A stretch of 64,000 nucleotides of DNA. Source: Pseudomonadota bacterium. Lineage in GTDB: Bacteria; Pseudomonadota; Gammaproteobacteria; Steroidobacterales; Steroidobacteraceae. The notes beneath the pieces were generated by a model, which saw only the letters and a program-made list of their open reading frames with translations, was not told the DNA's origin and made no database searches. The DNA lies in assembly GCA_016720075.1 (NCBI GenBank), contig JADJXW010000008.1, forward strand, positions 39,734-103,733, written 5' to 3'. A program made the translations under genes and the position numbers. Below are positions 1 to 9,103 of this stretch, piece by piece; position 1 is the first letter of the stretch, and each line of letters opens with the position of its first letter.

Positions 1-2512
1 TGGCGGCGGTGGTCTTGCCCTTGGCTTTGGCCTTGGCTTTCGCCTTTGCTTTGGCCTTCGGGCGCGCCTTGGCCTTCGCCTTGGGCACGGCCGCAGCGAC
101 AACCTCGGCGGCTGGGGCCGCGGCGGTTTTCGCCGGTGCCGCCTTTGCGCTTTTCGCGGACTTGGCGGTCTTTGCGCTCTTGGCCGCCGCGCCGCGCCGA
201 CCGAAGCGTCCGCGGGCCGGACGCACGGGCGCCGCCGCCAGCAGCGCGCGGCATTCCTCCAGCGTCAGCGTCTTCGGATCGCGCTCCTTGGGGATGCGCG
301 CATTGCGTTCCTTGTCGGTGATGTACGGACCGTAGCGGCCGTTGAGCACCTGGATGTTGTCGACGCCGAAGTCCTGGATGATGCGGTTGGCATCGGCGAT
401 CTTCTTCGCCTCGATGACCTCGAGCGCGCGCGCGAGCGTGACCGCATAGGGATCATCGGGCTCCTTCAGCGACACGTACTTGGCGCCGTACTTCACGTAC
501 GGCCCGAACTGCCCGATGGCCACCGTGATCGGCTCGCCGTCGGCGGTCTCGCCCAGCTTGCGCGGCAGCTGGAACAGCACCAGCGCGTCTGCCAGCGTGA
601 TGGTGTCCATCTTCTGGCCCGGACGCAGGCCCGCGAACTTGGGCTTCTCCACGTCGTCCTTGGTGCCGGCCTGCACGAAGGGCCCGAAGCGGCCCATGCG
701 CACCGACACCGGCCGGCCGGACTCCGGATGGATGCCCAGCTCGCGCGACATCGCCACTTCCTCGCGGCTGACGCTCTTCTCGATCTGCTCCACCTGGTCG
801 ATGAAGGGCTTCCAGAACTTCTCGAGCGGCGTCGACCAGGGCTCCTCGCCGCGCGACACGGCGTCGAGCTCGTCCTCCATGTCGGCGGTGAAGCTGTACT
901 CCACGTACTTGGTGAAGTACTTGGTCAGGAAGCGGTTGACGATCTTGCCGATGTCGGTGGCAGTAAAGCGGCGCGCGTCGATGTTCACGTACTCGCGGTC
1001 GCGCAGCGTGGAGATGATCGACGCATAGGTGGAAGGCCGGCCGATGCCGTATTCCTCCAGCGCCTTGACCAGCGAGGCCTCCGAGAAGCGCGGCGGCGGC
1101 TCGGTGAAATGCTGCTCGCCGTGCAAGCCGATGAGCTTGACCAGGTCGCCTTCCTGCATGGCCGGCAGCACATGGTCGTTCTCGTCGTCGCCGCCGGCAT
1201 CGTCACGGCCTTCCTGGTACACCGCGATGAAGCCCGGCTTCACCAGCGTGGAGCCATTGGCGCGCAGCATGTGGCCCGAGCCGCGCGTGCCCGCGATGAG
1301 GTCGACGGCCACGGTGTCGAACACGGCATGGGCCATCTGGCAGGCGATGGCGCGCTTCCAGATCAGCGCGTAGAGCTTCAGCTGGTCGGCGTCGATCTTG
1401 CCTTCCAGTTCCTGCGGCGTGATCGAGGCCGAAGTGGGGCGCACGGCCTCGTGCGCCTCTTGGGCATTCTTCGACTTGGTCTTGTAGGCGCGCGGCGCCT
1501 CGGCCAGGCCTTCCTTGCCGTACAGGCGCTCGATGGTGGCGCGGATCTCGGTGACCGCCTCGTTGGCCAGCGACACCGAGTCGGTGCGCATGTAGGTGAT
1601 CAGGCCCACCGCGCCTTCGCCGAAATCAACGCCCTCATACAGCTGCTGCGCCAGGCGCATCGTGCGCTGCGCGGAGAAGCGCAGCTTGCGCGCGGCCTCC
1701 TGCTGCAGCGTTGAGGTGGTGAACGGCGGCGCCGGATTGCGCTTGCGCTGCTTGCGGTCGATGGTGTCGACGGTGAGCTTGCCGTCGGCCACCTTGTTGA
1801 GCGTGGTCTCGACTTCGCGCGCGCTGCCCTCGTTGGTGAAGCTGAACTGCTCCACCTTCTTGCCGGCGTATTCGATGAGCTTCAGCGGGAAGGTGACTTC
1901 GCTGTGCTCGCCCTGCGCGTCGATCGTCCAGTATTCCTGCGGTACGAAGGCGTCGATGGCCTCGTCACGCTCGCAGATCATGCGCAGCGCCGGGCTCTGC
2001 ACGCGGCCGGCCGACAGGCCCTGGCGCACTTTCTTCCACAGCAGCGGCGAGAGGTTGAAACCCACCAGGTAGTCGAGCGCGCGCCGCGCCTGCTGCGCGT
2101 TGACCAGGTCCATGGAAAGGTCGCGCGGTTCCTTCACCGCGGCCTGGATGGCGTTCTTGGTGATCTCGTAGAAGGCCACGCGGTGCACGGTCTTGCCCTT
2201 GAGCTCGCCGCGTTCCTTCAGCAGCTCGTGCAGGTGCCAGGAAATCGCCTCGCCTTCGCGGTCAGGGTCGGTGGCCAGGTAGAGGCTGCTGGCCTTCTTC
2301 AGCGACTTCGAGATGGCCTCGACGTGCTTCTCGTTGCGCTCGATGATGCGGTACTGCATCCGGAAGTCGTGTTCCGGATCGACGGCGCCTTCCTTGGGCA
2401 CCAGGTCGCGCACGTGGCCATAGGAGGCCAGCACTTCGAAATCCTTGCCCAGGTACTTCTTGATGGTCTTCGCCTTGGCAGGCGATTCCACTATGACGAG
2501 ATTTTCAGCCAT
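1..2512 (-). CDS. topA: DNA topoisomerase I, 3' end cut by window edge
   Basis: Type IA topoisomerase that relaxes negative supercoils through a transient 5'-phosphotyrosine bond. The frame stays open from the ATG at 2512 to base 1 (837 codons seen). The N-terminus MAENLVIVESPAKAKTIKKY opens the TOPRIM domain, followed by a LATDPDREGEAISWH acidic motif. The catalytic tyrosine lies in ITYMRTDS at about residue 307 (Tyr319 in E. coli). The C-terminal half carries repeats of the type GRFGPFV, GQFGPYV and GRYGPYI, typical of the Topo_C_Rpt family, and I see no Cys4 zinc fingers of the E. coli kind. Bases 1-200 encode a low-complexity lysine/alanine tail that runs past the edge, so the C-terminus is unknown. 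It is transcribed away from smg/dprA with a 53-base gap. Confidence 0.96.
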   Translation of the reverse strand, partial: MAENLVIVESPAKAKTIKKYLGKDFEVLASYGHVRDLVPKEGAVDPEHDFRMQYRIIERNEKHVEAISKSLKKASSLYLATDPDREGEAISWHLHELLKERGELKGKTVHRVAFYEITKNAIQAAVKEPRDLSMDLVNAQQARRALDYLVGFNLSPLLWKKVRQGLSAGRVQSPALRMICERDEAIDAFVPQEYWTIDAQGEHSEVTFPLKLIEYAGKKVEQFSFTNEGSAREVETTLNKVADGKLTVDTIDRKQRKRNPAPPFTTSTLQQEAARKLRFSAQRTMRLAQQLYEGVDFGEGAVGLITYMRTDSVSLANEAVTEIRATIERLYGKEGLAEAPRAYKTKSKNAQEAHEAVRPTSASITPQELEGKIDADQLKLYALIWKRAIACQMAHAVFDTVAVDLIAGTRGSGHMLRANGSTLVKPGFIAVYQEGRDDAGGDDENDHVLPAMQEGDLVKLIGLHGEQHFTEPPPRFSEASLVKALEEYGIGRPSTYASIISTLRDREYVNIDARRFTATDIGKIVNRFLTKYFTKYVEYSFTADMEDELDAVSRGEEPWSTPLEKFWKPFIDQVEQIEKSVSREEVAMSRELGIHPESGRPVSVRMGRFGPFVQAGTKDDVEKPKFAGLRPGQKMDTITLADALVLFQLPRKLGETADGEPITVAIGQFGPYVKYGAKYVSLKEPDDPYAVTLARALEVIEAKKIADANRIIQDFGVDNIQVLNGRYGPYITDKERNARIPKERDPKTLTLEECRALLAAAPVRPARGRFGRRGAAAKSAKTAKSAKSAKAAPAKTAAAPAAEVVAAAVPKAKAKARPKAKAKAKAKAKAKGKTTAA

Positions 2513-2565
2513 CGCTCTCTAGTTTTCTTGTGCGACGCCTGGCGTTGGGGCCGGCGCGACGGACT

Positions 2566-3069
2566 TCAGTGCTCTGCCGAGGTGTCGGGATCGAGCACCA
2601 GCGTTTCCATGCGGGCGCAGGCCTGTTCCTGGCCCGGCTGGCTGGACAGCACCATCAGCACCACCCAGCGCACCTGTTCGAGGGTCAGATCCTCGACATC
2701 CAGCGCCAGCAGGCGGTCGATGACGATTTCGCGCTGGGCCGGACGCAGGATCTCGGCCTCTTCGAGCGACAGCAGCAGGCCGCGGCAATCGGCCGACAGC
2801 CGCACCATCTCGGATGCGGCGTAGATGCGCAGCGACGGGCGCACGCCCGGGCGCGCGCTGATCTGCGCGGGCTCGGCCTCGGTGCTGCCGCGCGCCCGCT
2901 CGCCGGCAAGATCTGCCAGCCAGTCGAGCGCCCGTTCCACGTTGGCTTCGCCGAAGCCAGCGCTCTCCAGGTCGGCGGCGAGGGCCTCGCGCGCGGGGAC
3001 CTCGGGCGACTCGTCGAACATGTAGCGGTCGAACACGTAAATAAGGATGTCGAGGACGGTGCCGTTCAT
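2566..3069 (-). CDS. smg: Smg/DUF494 family protein
   Basis: A 167-residue cytosolic protein of the Smg (DUF494) family, usually found beside dprA in gamma- and betaproteobacteria. Its molecular role is not settled. The N-terminus MNGTVLDILIYVFDRYM and the C-terminal part ending in a helical DLTLEQVRWVVLMVL segment match the family, as does the length. Its ATG overlaps the dprA stop by four bases (ATGA), so the two are very likely translated in sequence. Start choice is secure because of this overlap. Confidence 0.88.
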   Translation of the reverse strand: MNGTVLDILIYVFDRYMFDESPEVPAREALAADLESAGFGEANVERALDWLADLAGERARGSTEAEPAQISARPGVRPSLRIYAASEMVRLSADCRGLLLSLEEAEILRPAQREIVIDRLLALDVEDLTLEQVRWVVLMVLSSQPGQEQACARMETLVLDPDTSAEH

Positions 3070-4196
3070 CGGTCGGTAATGCGGTTAAATAATGCCCCGG
3101 GCCGGGTTTCAACCCGACCTTCCAGTTCGAGGATCAACATCATGGAGGCGACGGAGCCGGGTGATAAACCCGTCCGGTCGACCAGGTCGTCGATGCTGGC
3201 CGGCTCGAAGCCGAGGGCATCTAACAGCATTTCGTAATCCTTGTCCAACCGCCGGGCCGCGCCGGCGGTCGATTGGACAGATGTAAGCTTCTGATCTGAC
3301 AAAAGATAGTGACCGGGATTTTTCTCGATCGTGATCTGGATATGAGTGATCACATCGTGGGCGGTGCGCACCAGGTGTGCCCCTTCGGCCAGCAGCTCGA
3401 GGCAGCCGGCGGCCAGCGGATTCAGCGGCGAGCCCGGCACGGCGAACACCTCGCGGCCCTGTTCCAGTGCCTTGCGGGCGGTGATCAGTGATCCGCTGCC
3501 GGCGGCCGCTTCGACCACCAGCGTGCCGCGGGCAAGCCCCGAGATGATCCGGTTGCGGCGCGGGAAATGATGCCGGGCTGCGGGCGCGCCGCGCGGCAGT
3601 TCCGACATCAGCAGGCCCTCGGCGGCGATGCGATCTCGCAGCGCCTGGTTCTCGGGCGGATAGCACAGGTCGAGCCCCGTGCCGCACACCGCAATGGTGC
3701 CGCACTTCGCGGCCAGTGCGCCTTCATGGGCGGCGGTGTCGATGCCGCGCGCGAGCCCGCTGGTGATGACGAGCCCGGCCCGGGCCAGCGCGCCCGCCAG
3801 CTCGAAGGCGATGCGCCGGCCGGCGGCCGTGGGCTGCCTGCTGCCAACCACCGCCATCTGCGGCGCGGCCAGCAGTTCGCGCCGGCCCTGCAGCAGCAGC
3901 AGCGCCGGGGCATCGGGCAGGTCGGCGAGCTGGGGCGGAAAATCCGGCGCGGTGAAGGGCAGCAGGCTGATGCGCTCTCGCTCGCACCAGGCGAGGTCGT
4001 CGTCGAGCAGCGCGCGCGGCGGATCGTTCAGCGCCGCGGCGGCTTCGGGCGCGAGGCCGAGCGCAACCATTTGCCGCGTGGAACACGCGAGCAGCGCCTG
4101 GATGCTGCCGGTGGAGGCGATGGCCCGGCGCAGTCCGGCGGCGCCCAGCAGCGGCGCGCGCAGCACGGTGAGCCAGGCGAGGGGGCTGTCTTGCAT
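3066..4196 (-). CDS. dprA: DNA-processing protein DprA
   Basis: Binds incoming single-stranded DNA during natural transformation and loads RecA; 376 residues, normal for the family. The Rossmann-like core shows GSRQPTAAGRR, ITSGLARGIDTAAHEGAL and PRRNRIISGLARGTLVVEA, the family's nucleotide/ssDNA-binding segments. After a linker, a C-terminal winged helix (about residues 310-376, DYEMLLDALGFEPASIDDLV onward) matches the DprA_WH domain. An N-terminal helical region precedes the core. It lies upstream of smg, with a terminator-like hairpin between it and the LysM gene. Presence of dprA alone does not prove natural competence. Confidence 0.95.
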   Translation of the reverse strand: MQDSPLAWLTVLRAPLLGAAGLRRAIASTGSIQALLACSTRQMVALGLAPEAAAALNDPPRALLDDDLAWCERERISLLPFTAPDFPPQLADLPDAPALLLLQGRRELLAAPQMAVVGSRQPTAAGRRIAFELAGALARAGLVITSGLARGIDTAAHEGALAAKCGTIAVCGTGLDLCYPPENQALRDRIAAEGLLMSELPRGAPAARHHFPRRNRIISGLARGTLVVEAAAGSGSLITARKALEQGREVFAVPGSPLNPLAAGCLELLAEGAHLVRTAHDVITHIQITIEKNPGHYLLSDQKLTSVQSTAGAARRLDKDYEMLLDALGFEPASIDDLVDRTGLSPGSVASMMLILELEGRVETRPGALFNRITDR

Positions 4197-4216
4197 CGCA
4201 AGCAGCCTGAAACGCG

Positions 4217-4241
4217 AAGGGCCCGCTGTCAGCGGGCCCTT
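4217..4241 (-). terminator. Hairpin terminator after the LysM gene
   Basis: Perfect 10-base inverted repeat (4217-4226 with 4232-4241) around a five-base loop, lying between the LysM stop at 4270 and the dprA start at 4196. The stem is very GC-rich and ends in AA/TT, but the following T-tract is short. It fits an intrinsic terminator or attenuator separating the two genes. Confidence 0.55.
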
Positions 4242-4269
4242 CTGCTGCGATCGTCGAGATTCGCGAGCC

Positions 4270-5499
4270 TTACGGCGTGCGCACCCGATCGGCCACGCGC
4301 ACCGGAATCGTGGTGGTCACGATCAGGCCGTAGCTCATCCGCTCGTACGTCTTGAACACCAGCAGCGTGCCGGCGCGCTCATCCGGCAGGTGCAGCTTCT
4401 TGCCGATGCACCAGGACAGCGCCGAGCGCTTGCAGGACCTGTCGTCCAGCACCTCGCCCTTCTGGTCGATGGCCAGCACATGGCCGGTTTCCAGGCCATC
4501 GCGCGTGCCGCGATTCCCCGCGACCACCTGGTACTGGCCGATCATCGAGACACCATCCACCACGGCCATGATCTGCCCGCTGACGCCGGCGGGCGGCGCG
4601 CGCGGCACGATGTCGCGGCTGACGGTCTGGTTGTCCACGGCGAACAGCAGGTCGCCGGCGGTGGTCTCGCGGGCCGAATCGGTGATCGCGCCGCGGGTGA
4701 TCTTGTCCACGGCATCCACGCGGACCGCGCCGGTGTAGGTGCCCATGTAGCCCAGCACCTTGCCGGACTCCGGATCCTTCAGCGCCTCGCCAGCCCTCAC
4801 CGTGGAATAGCGCCCCGGACCCATGTCCTGCAGGCCCTTCACATACACGTCGTTGCCGGCGCCGGCCACGATGTGGCCGTCACGCAGCGCCGCCACGCGG
4901 GGCGCGTTTTCAAGGTCTTCCTTCGACAGGATGCTCGGCTTGCCGAGGAAGGCCGCGATGGCATCGAAAGGAATGGTGGCGATCGGTCCTTCCAGCGGCT
5001 GGCTGCGCACCAGTGGCGACACGCGCAGCGAGCTGCCCTGGGTCACCATCACCTGCGGACGGCCGTTCGCGTCATAGGCGAGCGTCAGCACATCGCCCGG
5101 ATAAATGAGGTGGGGATTCTGCACGGCGGGGTTCACGTGCCAGATCTCCGGCCACAGCCAGGGATCGCGCAGATACATGGCCGAGATGTCCCACAGCGTG
5201 TCGCCGCGCTTCACGGTGTAGGACAGCGGTGCGCCCTGGTTGACGACCGGGGCCGGTGCCGGCGCCGATTCCTCTGCCGCCGACTCGGCCGGGGCATTGG
5301 CGATCGCGACCTCGATGGCATTGTCCGGCGCGGGGGCCTCGGAGGGCGCCGCGGCGGGTGCCGGGGCGGCAGCCTCCGTCGGCTTCTCGCGGTTTCCAGG
5401 GAAAAGCTGGCAGCCACTGGCCATAAGCAGCGCGACAGTGGCGCTGGCAGCCAGGGCAGTACGGCTCAGTGAGCGCATAACCTGTTGATTCGAGACCAT
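4270..5499 (-). CDS. LysM-domain lipoprotein
   Basis: Predicted outer-membrane or periplasmic lipoprotein of 409 residues with one LysM peptidoglycan-binding domain. I chose the ATG at 5499 because GGAGAG stands six to seven bases before it and the protein then starts with a clean signal peptide ending in a lipobox (LLMASGC). A proline/alanine/glutamate linker follows, then LysM at about residues 90-140 (YTVKRGDTLWDIS ... PGDVLTLAY), where DPWLWPEIW is typical of the dprA-linked LysM family. The remaining 270 residues are a conserved C-terminal region of unknown role. An upstream in-frame ATG at 5562 would add 21 residues and hide the signal peptide. Confidence 0.88.
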   Translation of the reverse strand: MVSNQQVMRSLSRTALAASATVALLMASGCQLFPGNREKPTEAAAPAPAAAPSEAPAPDNAIEVAIANAPAESAAEESAPAPAPVVNQGAPLSYTVKRGDTLWDISAMYLRDPWLWPEIWHVNPAVQNPHLIYPGDVLTLAYDANGRPQVMVTQGSSLRVSPLVRSQPLEGPIATIPFDAIAAFLGKPSILSKEDLENAPRVAALRDGHIVAGAGNDVYVKGLQDMGPGRYSTVRAGEALKDPESGKVLGYMGTYTGAVRVDAVDKITRGAITDSARETTAGDLLFAVDNQTVSRDIVPRAPPAGVSGQIMAVVDGVSMIGQYQVVAGNRGTRDGLETGHVLAIDQKGEVLDDRSCKRSALSWCIGKKLHLPDERAGTLLVFKTYERMSYGLIVTTTIPVRVADRVRTP

Positions 5500-5564
5500 T
5501 TTCTCTCCAGTCCTCGCGACTTCGGGCAGCCTTCGCCCGTTGCGGGCAAGTCGAAGCCGCATAC

Positions 5565-5573
5565 TGTTATAAA
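5565..5573 (+). promoter_or_regulatory. Extended -10 element upstream of def
   Basis: TGTTATAAA matches the extended -10 pattern TGnTATAAT in five of six hexamer positions. It lies in the divergent region between the LysM gene and def, about 140 bases before the def start. I see no good -35, which extended -10 promoters can lack. The reverse strand of the same bases (TATAAC) could serve the LysM gene. Confidence 0.35.
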
Positions 5574-5713
5574 CTCTTTCCCGCCTGCCTTCGCCGGGCG
5601 TGCTTCAGGTTTGTGCACTCCGTCACGTGGCACTGGAATATTCCAAGCACTGGCCGGACATTAGGCGAGACATTAGCAGTTTTTTCGAGACTAACGGAAC
5701 GGACCCATTGCCC

Positions 5714-6253
5714 ATGGCACAGCTAGCCATCCTCGAATACCCGGACCCGCGGCTGCGCACCAAGGCGCAGCCTGTCACGGTGTTCGATGCCGCCCTGAAA
5801 CAGCAGGTGGCCGACATGTTCGAGACCATGTACGCGGCGCCGGGCATCGGCCTGGCCGCCACGCAGGTCAACTGGCATCACCGGCTGCTGGTGATCGACG
5901 TCAGCGAGGACAAGAACCAGCCGCTGGTGCTGATCAACCCGGAGATCCTCGAGCGCGAGGGCGAGGCCACCGGCGAAGAGGGCTGCCTTTCGGTGCCCGG
6001 CATCTACGACGACGTGCCGCGCGCGGCGCGGGTGCGCGTGCGCGCGCGGGATGTGGATGGCGGCACCGTCGAGCACGATCTCACCGGCATGCTGGCCGTG
6101 TGCGTGCAGCACGAAATGGACCATCTCGACGGCAAGCTGTTCGTCGACTACCTGTCGGAGCTCAAGCGCCAGCGCATCCGCAAGAAGCTCGACAAGGAGC
6201 GGCGCGAGCGTGGTTCGGCGCGTGCCGGATCGGGCCAGCAGAAGCGCCAGTAG
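5714..6253 (+). CDS. def: Peptide deformylase
   Basis: Metal-dependent hydrolase that removes the formyl group from nascent N-formylmethionine; 179 residues. All three family motifs are present: GIGLAATQVN (GxGxAAxQ), EEGCLSVP (EGCLS) and QHEMDHLDG (HExxH with the third ligand Cys in motif 2). The ATG at 5714 gives MAQLAILEYPDPRLR, the usual deformylase N-terminus. A GTG at 5600 in the same frame would add 38 residues unlike the family, so I rejected it. It is followed at 30 bases by fmt, its functional partner, which adds the formyl group to initiator tRNA. Confidence 0.96.
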   Translation: MAQLAILEYPDPRLRTKAQPVTVFDAALKQQVADMFETMYAAPGIGLAATQVNWHHRLLVIDVSEDKNQPLVLINPEILEREGEATGEEGCLSVPGIYDDVPRAARVRVRARDVDGGTVEHDLTGMLAVCVQHEMDHLDGKLFVDYLSELKRQRIRKKLDKERRERGSARAGSGQQKRQ

Positions 6254-6283
6254 TCGCGGCGCTTCCAGCGCCACCCCAACAAC

Positions 6284-7236
6284 ATGAAACTGCGTGTCGT
6301 CTTTGCGGGAACGCCCGCGTTTGCACTGCCGCCGCTCGTCGCGCTGCATGGCGCGCACCATGTGGTCGGCGTGATGACGCAGCCGGATCGTCCCGCCGGC
6401 CGTGGGCAGAAGCTGGCCGCCAGTCCCGTGTGCGAGTGGGCGCGCGCGCAGGCGTTGCCGGTGTTGCAGCCGCTGCGCCTGCGGGGTGAGCACAGCCAGT
6501 TGCCGCTGGTGCTTGAGACGCTTCGCGAATGGCAGCCGGAGGTGATCGTGGTGGTGGCCTATGGGCTGATCCTGCCGCGGGAACTGCTGGGGCTGCCGCG
6601 CCTGGGCTGCCTGAACATCCACGCCTCGCTGCTGCCGCGCTGGCGCGGCGCGGCGCCGATCCAGCGCGCCATCGAAGCCGGCGATGCGCAGAGCGGCGTG
6701 TCGATCATGCAGATGGATGAAGGCCTCGACACCGGCGCCGTGCTGGGCGAGAGCCTGGTTCCCATCCATCCCGACGATACCGCTGCCTCGCTGCACGACC
6801 GCCTGGCCGAGGCGGGCGCGCCGCTGCTGCTGTCGGTGCTGGAGGCGTTGCAGAAGGGCACTGCGGTTGCGAAGCCCCAGCCCAACGCGGGCGTCACGCA
6901 TGCCGCCAAGCTCACGCGCGCCGAGTCGCGCCTGGACTGGAACCAGGACGCCACCACGCTCGATCGTCGCATCCGTGCGTTCAATCCGTGGCCCGTAGCC
7001 GAGACTCAGCTCACTGGTGAAACAGTGAAGCTGCTGACCAGTCGGGTGGGGATGCGGGCATGGCTGCGCTGGCGCCGCCAGGCACCGTGCTCGGCTTGAA
7101 GGGCGACGCGCTGCAGGTGGCCTGCGGCAGCGGCGTGCTCGAGCTGCTGCAGCTGCAGCGCGCCGGTCGCAAGGCCGTGGGCGCGCGTGAATTTGCAAAC
7201 GGCCTGCGCGCCGGCGCCACGGCGGTGTTCGCATGA
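6284..7236 (+). pseudogene. fmt: Methionyl-tRNA formyltransferase (frame broken near the 3' end)
   Basis: Transfers a formyl group from 10-formyl-THF to initiator Met-tRNA. Frame 2 reads through the formyltransferase domain (RVVFAGTPAFALPPL; LNIHASLLPRWRGAAPIQRA with the catalytic Asn/His and HxSLLPxxRG motif) into AFNPWPVAETQ. The rest of the C-terminal domain (PPGTVLGLKGDALQVACGSG ... RAGRKAVGAREF) is in frame 1 and ends at the TGA of 7234-7236, overlapping the rsmB start by four bases. Adding one G to the G-run at 7048-7051 would restore VGDAGMAALAPPG. Because fmt is core and the ATGA junction is intact, I think the shift is a homopolymer sequencing error. Confidence 0.92.
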
Positions 7237-8546
7237 ACGAGCCGGCACGCCTGGATGTGGCCCCGGGCGCCGCGGCGCTGGCGATGGCGGCCTGCGCGCT
7301 GGAACTGGTGGTCGGTCGGGGCGTCACCGCGGAAGCCGCTTTGCAGTCGCTGTCGATTGCGCCCGCCGACCGGGCGGCCGTGCGCGCCATACACACCGGC
7401 GCGCTGCGCTTCTACCCGCGGCTGTCGCCGCTGGCCGGAACGCTGCTGCAGCCGGGGCAGCAGGTGCCGCCGCGCGTGCATGCGCTGCTGGTCTGCGCGC
7501 TGCACCAGCTGGAGTACTCGCGCGCACCCGCGCACTCGGCCGTGAACATCGCAGTGGATGCGGCGCGCGTGCTCGGCGCCGGCTCCGCCGCCGGTTTCAT
7601 CAATGCGCTGCTGCGGCGGTTCCTGCGCGAGCGCGGGGGGCTCGCGGCGCGCGTCGATGTGGATGCGGCCACGGCCGCGGCGCATCCGCGCTGGCTGCAC
7701 CAGCGCCTGCGCGAGAGCCATCCCACGCGGCTGTCGCAGCTGGTCGCCGCCAACAATGAATCCCCCGCGCTGGTGCTGCGCGTGAACGTGCAGCGCGCGA
7801 CGCGCGACGACATGCTGCGCCGGTTTGCGGAGCAGGGCATCGCGGCCGCGCCGGGCCTGGCCGACACCAGCATCGTGCTGGAGCAGGCCACCGACGTGTC
7901 CGCCGTGCCGGGCTTCGACGAAGGGTTGGTGAGCGTGCAGGATGCCGGCGCGCAACGCGCCGCCGAACTGCTGGATGCCCGCCCCGGCGAGCGCGTGCTG
8001 GATGCCTGCGCGGCGCCGGGCGGCAAGGCCTGCCATCTGCTGGAACGCACGCCGGGCATCGAACTGACCGCGCTCGACATCGATGCGAGTCGGGTGGAAC
8101 GCGTGCAGCAGAACCTCGCGCGGCTGGGGCTTGCGGCGCGGGTGGCGACCGGCGATGCCGCTGATCCGGCGTGGTGGGATGGCCAGCCCTTCGATCGCAT
8201 CCTCATCGATGCGCCCTGTTCCGGAACCGGCGTCATCCGCCGCCACCCGGACATCAAGCTGCTGCGCAGGCCCGGTGACATCGGCAGTTTCGTGACGCAG
8301 CAGCGGCGACTGCTGGCGCGCTGCGCAGATCTGCTGGCGCCGGGCGGGCGGATCCTCTACGCCACCTGCTCGGTGCTGCCCGCCGAGAACCAGCTGCTGG
8401 TCGGGGATTTCCTGCGCGAGCATCCCTCGTTCCAGCGCGTGCGCGAGGATGTCGCGCTGCTGCCCACGCCCCGTTCCGCCGGCGCTGCGGCGCTCACCGA
8501 TGGCTTCTACTATGCTTGCCTCGAGATGAAGGCAGAAGGCGCATGA
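7233..8546 (+). CDS. rsmB: 16S rRNA (cytosine-967-C5) methyltransferase
   Basis: SAM-dependent methyltransferase (RsmB/Sun) that modifies C967 of 16S rRNA; 437 residues, the normal length. The N-terminal third is a NusB-like RNA-binding domain. The C-terminal Rossmann domain shows the SAM site VLDACAAPGGKACHLLE, the motif DAPCSGTGVIRRHPDI and YATCSVLPAENQ; the cysteines in PCSG and ATCS are the family's release and nucleophile cysteines. Its ATG overlaps the fmt stop, and its own stop overlaps the next start (ATGA), so it belongs to the def-fmt-rsmB operon that continues into ntrYX. Confidence 0.97.
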   Translation: MNEPARLDVAPGAAALAMAACALELVVGRGVTAEAALQSLSIAPADRAAVRAIHTGALRFYPRLSPLAGTLLQPGQQVPPRVHALLVCALHQLEYSRAPAHSAVNIAVDAARVLGAGSAAGFINALLRRFLRERGGLAARVDVDAATAAAHPRWLHQRLRESHPTRLSQLVAANNESPALVLRVNVQRATRDDMLRRFAEQGIAAAPGLADTSIVLEQATDVSAVPGFDEGLVSVQDAGAQRAAELLDARPGERVLDACAAPGGKACHLLERTPGIELTALDIDASRVERVQQNLARLGLAARVATGDAADPAWWDGQPFDRILIDAPCSGTGVIRRHPDIKLLRRPGDIGSFVTQQRRLLARCADLLAPGGRILYATCSVLPAENQLLVGDFLREHPSFQRVREDVALLPTPRSAGAAALTDGFYYACLEMKAEGA

Positions 8547-9103
8547 GGGGGTCCTGGGGTCAGCGCCTGGCGTTGTTCGCGTGGCTGTGCCTGATGGCCG
8601 CGGCGGCGCCGGCGCAGAACATCGTCGTGCAGTCGGCCTTCGTCAACGTGCAGGGCGGGGTGTTCGACCTGAGCGCCCGCGTCATCTTCCCGCTCAACGA
8701 CGACGTGCGCCGGGCGCTGTCCGATGGCGCCACCGTCAGCCTGGAACTGCGCGCCGTGGTCGATCGCCAGCGTCGCTACTGGTTCGATGCCGAACTCATC
8801 GATGCGAGCCTGGAGCGCGAGCTGTCGTGGAACGCGGTGAGCCAGCGCTACATCCTGCGCGAGGCCGGCCACACCGAGCAGCAGTCCTTCACGGCGCTGG
8901 ACCAGGCGCTGTCCGCGGCCGGACAAGTGCACTCCTGGCCCGTGCTGGTCGACCAGCAGCTGGATCCCGAGTCCACGTACGCAATCCGCGTGCGGGCCAG
9001 CATCCGTCGCGGGCGCCTGCCCGATGCGCTGCGCAGCCTGGTGTTCTGGTCCGATGGCTGGAACCTGGGCAGCGAGTGGTACACGTGGATATTGCCCCGG
9101 TAA
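8543..9103 (+). CDS. DUF4390 domain protein, exported
   Basis: A 186-residue protein that starts at the ATG overlapping the rsmB stop. It has a signal peptide (LALFAWLCLMAAAAPAQ) and a body matching the DUF4390 family commonly placed between rsmB and ntrY in beta- and gammaproteobacteria. No catalytic motif is visible. The C-terminal LVFWSDGWNLGSEWYTW is characteristic of the family. The function is unknown; a periplasmic input to the adjacent NtrY-like kinase is a guess from position only. The next gene begins 19 bases before this one stops. Confidence 0.85.
   Translation: MRGSWGQRLALFAWLCLMAAAAPAQNIVVQSAFVNVQGGVFDLSARVIFPLNDDVRRALSDGATVSLELRAVVDRQRRYWFDAELIDASLERELSWNAVSQRYILREAGHTEQQSFTALDQALSAAGQVHSWPVLVDQQLDPESTYAIRVRASIRRGRLPDALRSLVFWSDGWNLGSEWYTWILPR

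Noticed and set aside
5600..5713. N-terminal extension of peptide deformylase from a GTG at 5600
   Set aside because: The extra 38 residues do not resemble deformylases; the family start MAQLAILEYPDPRLR is at 5714.
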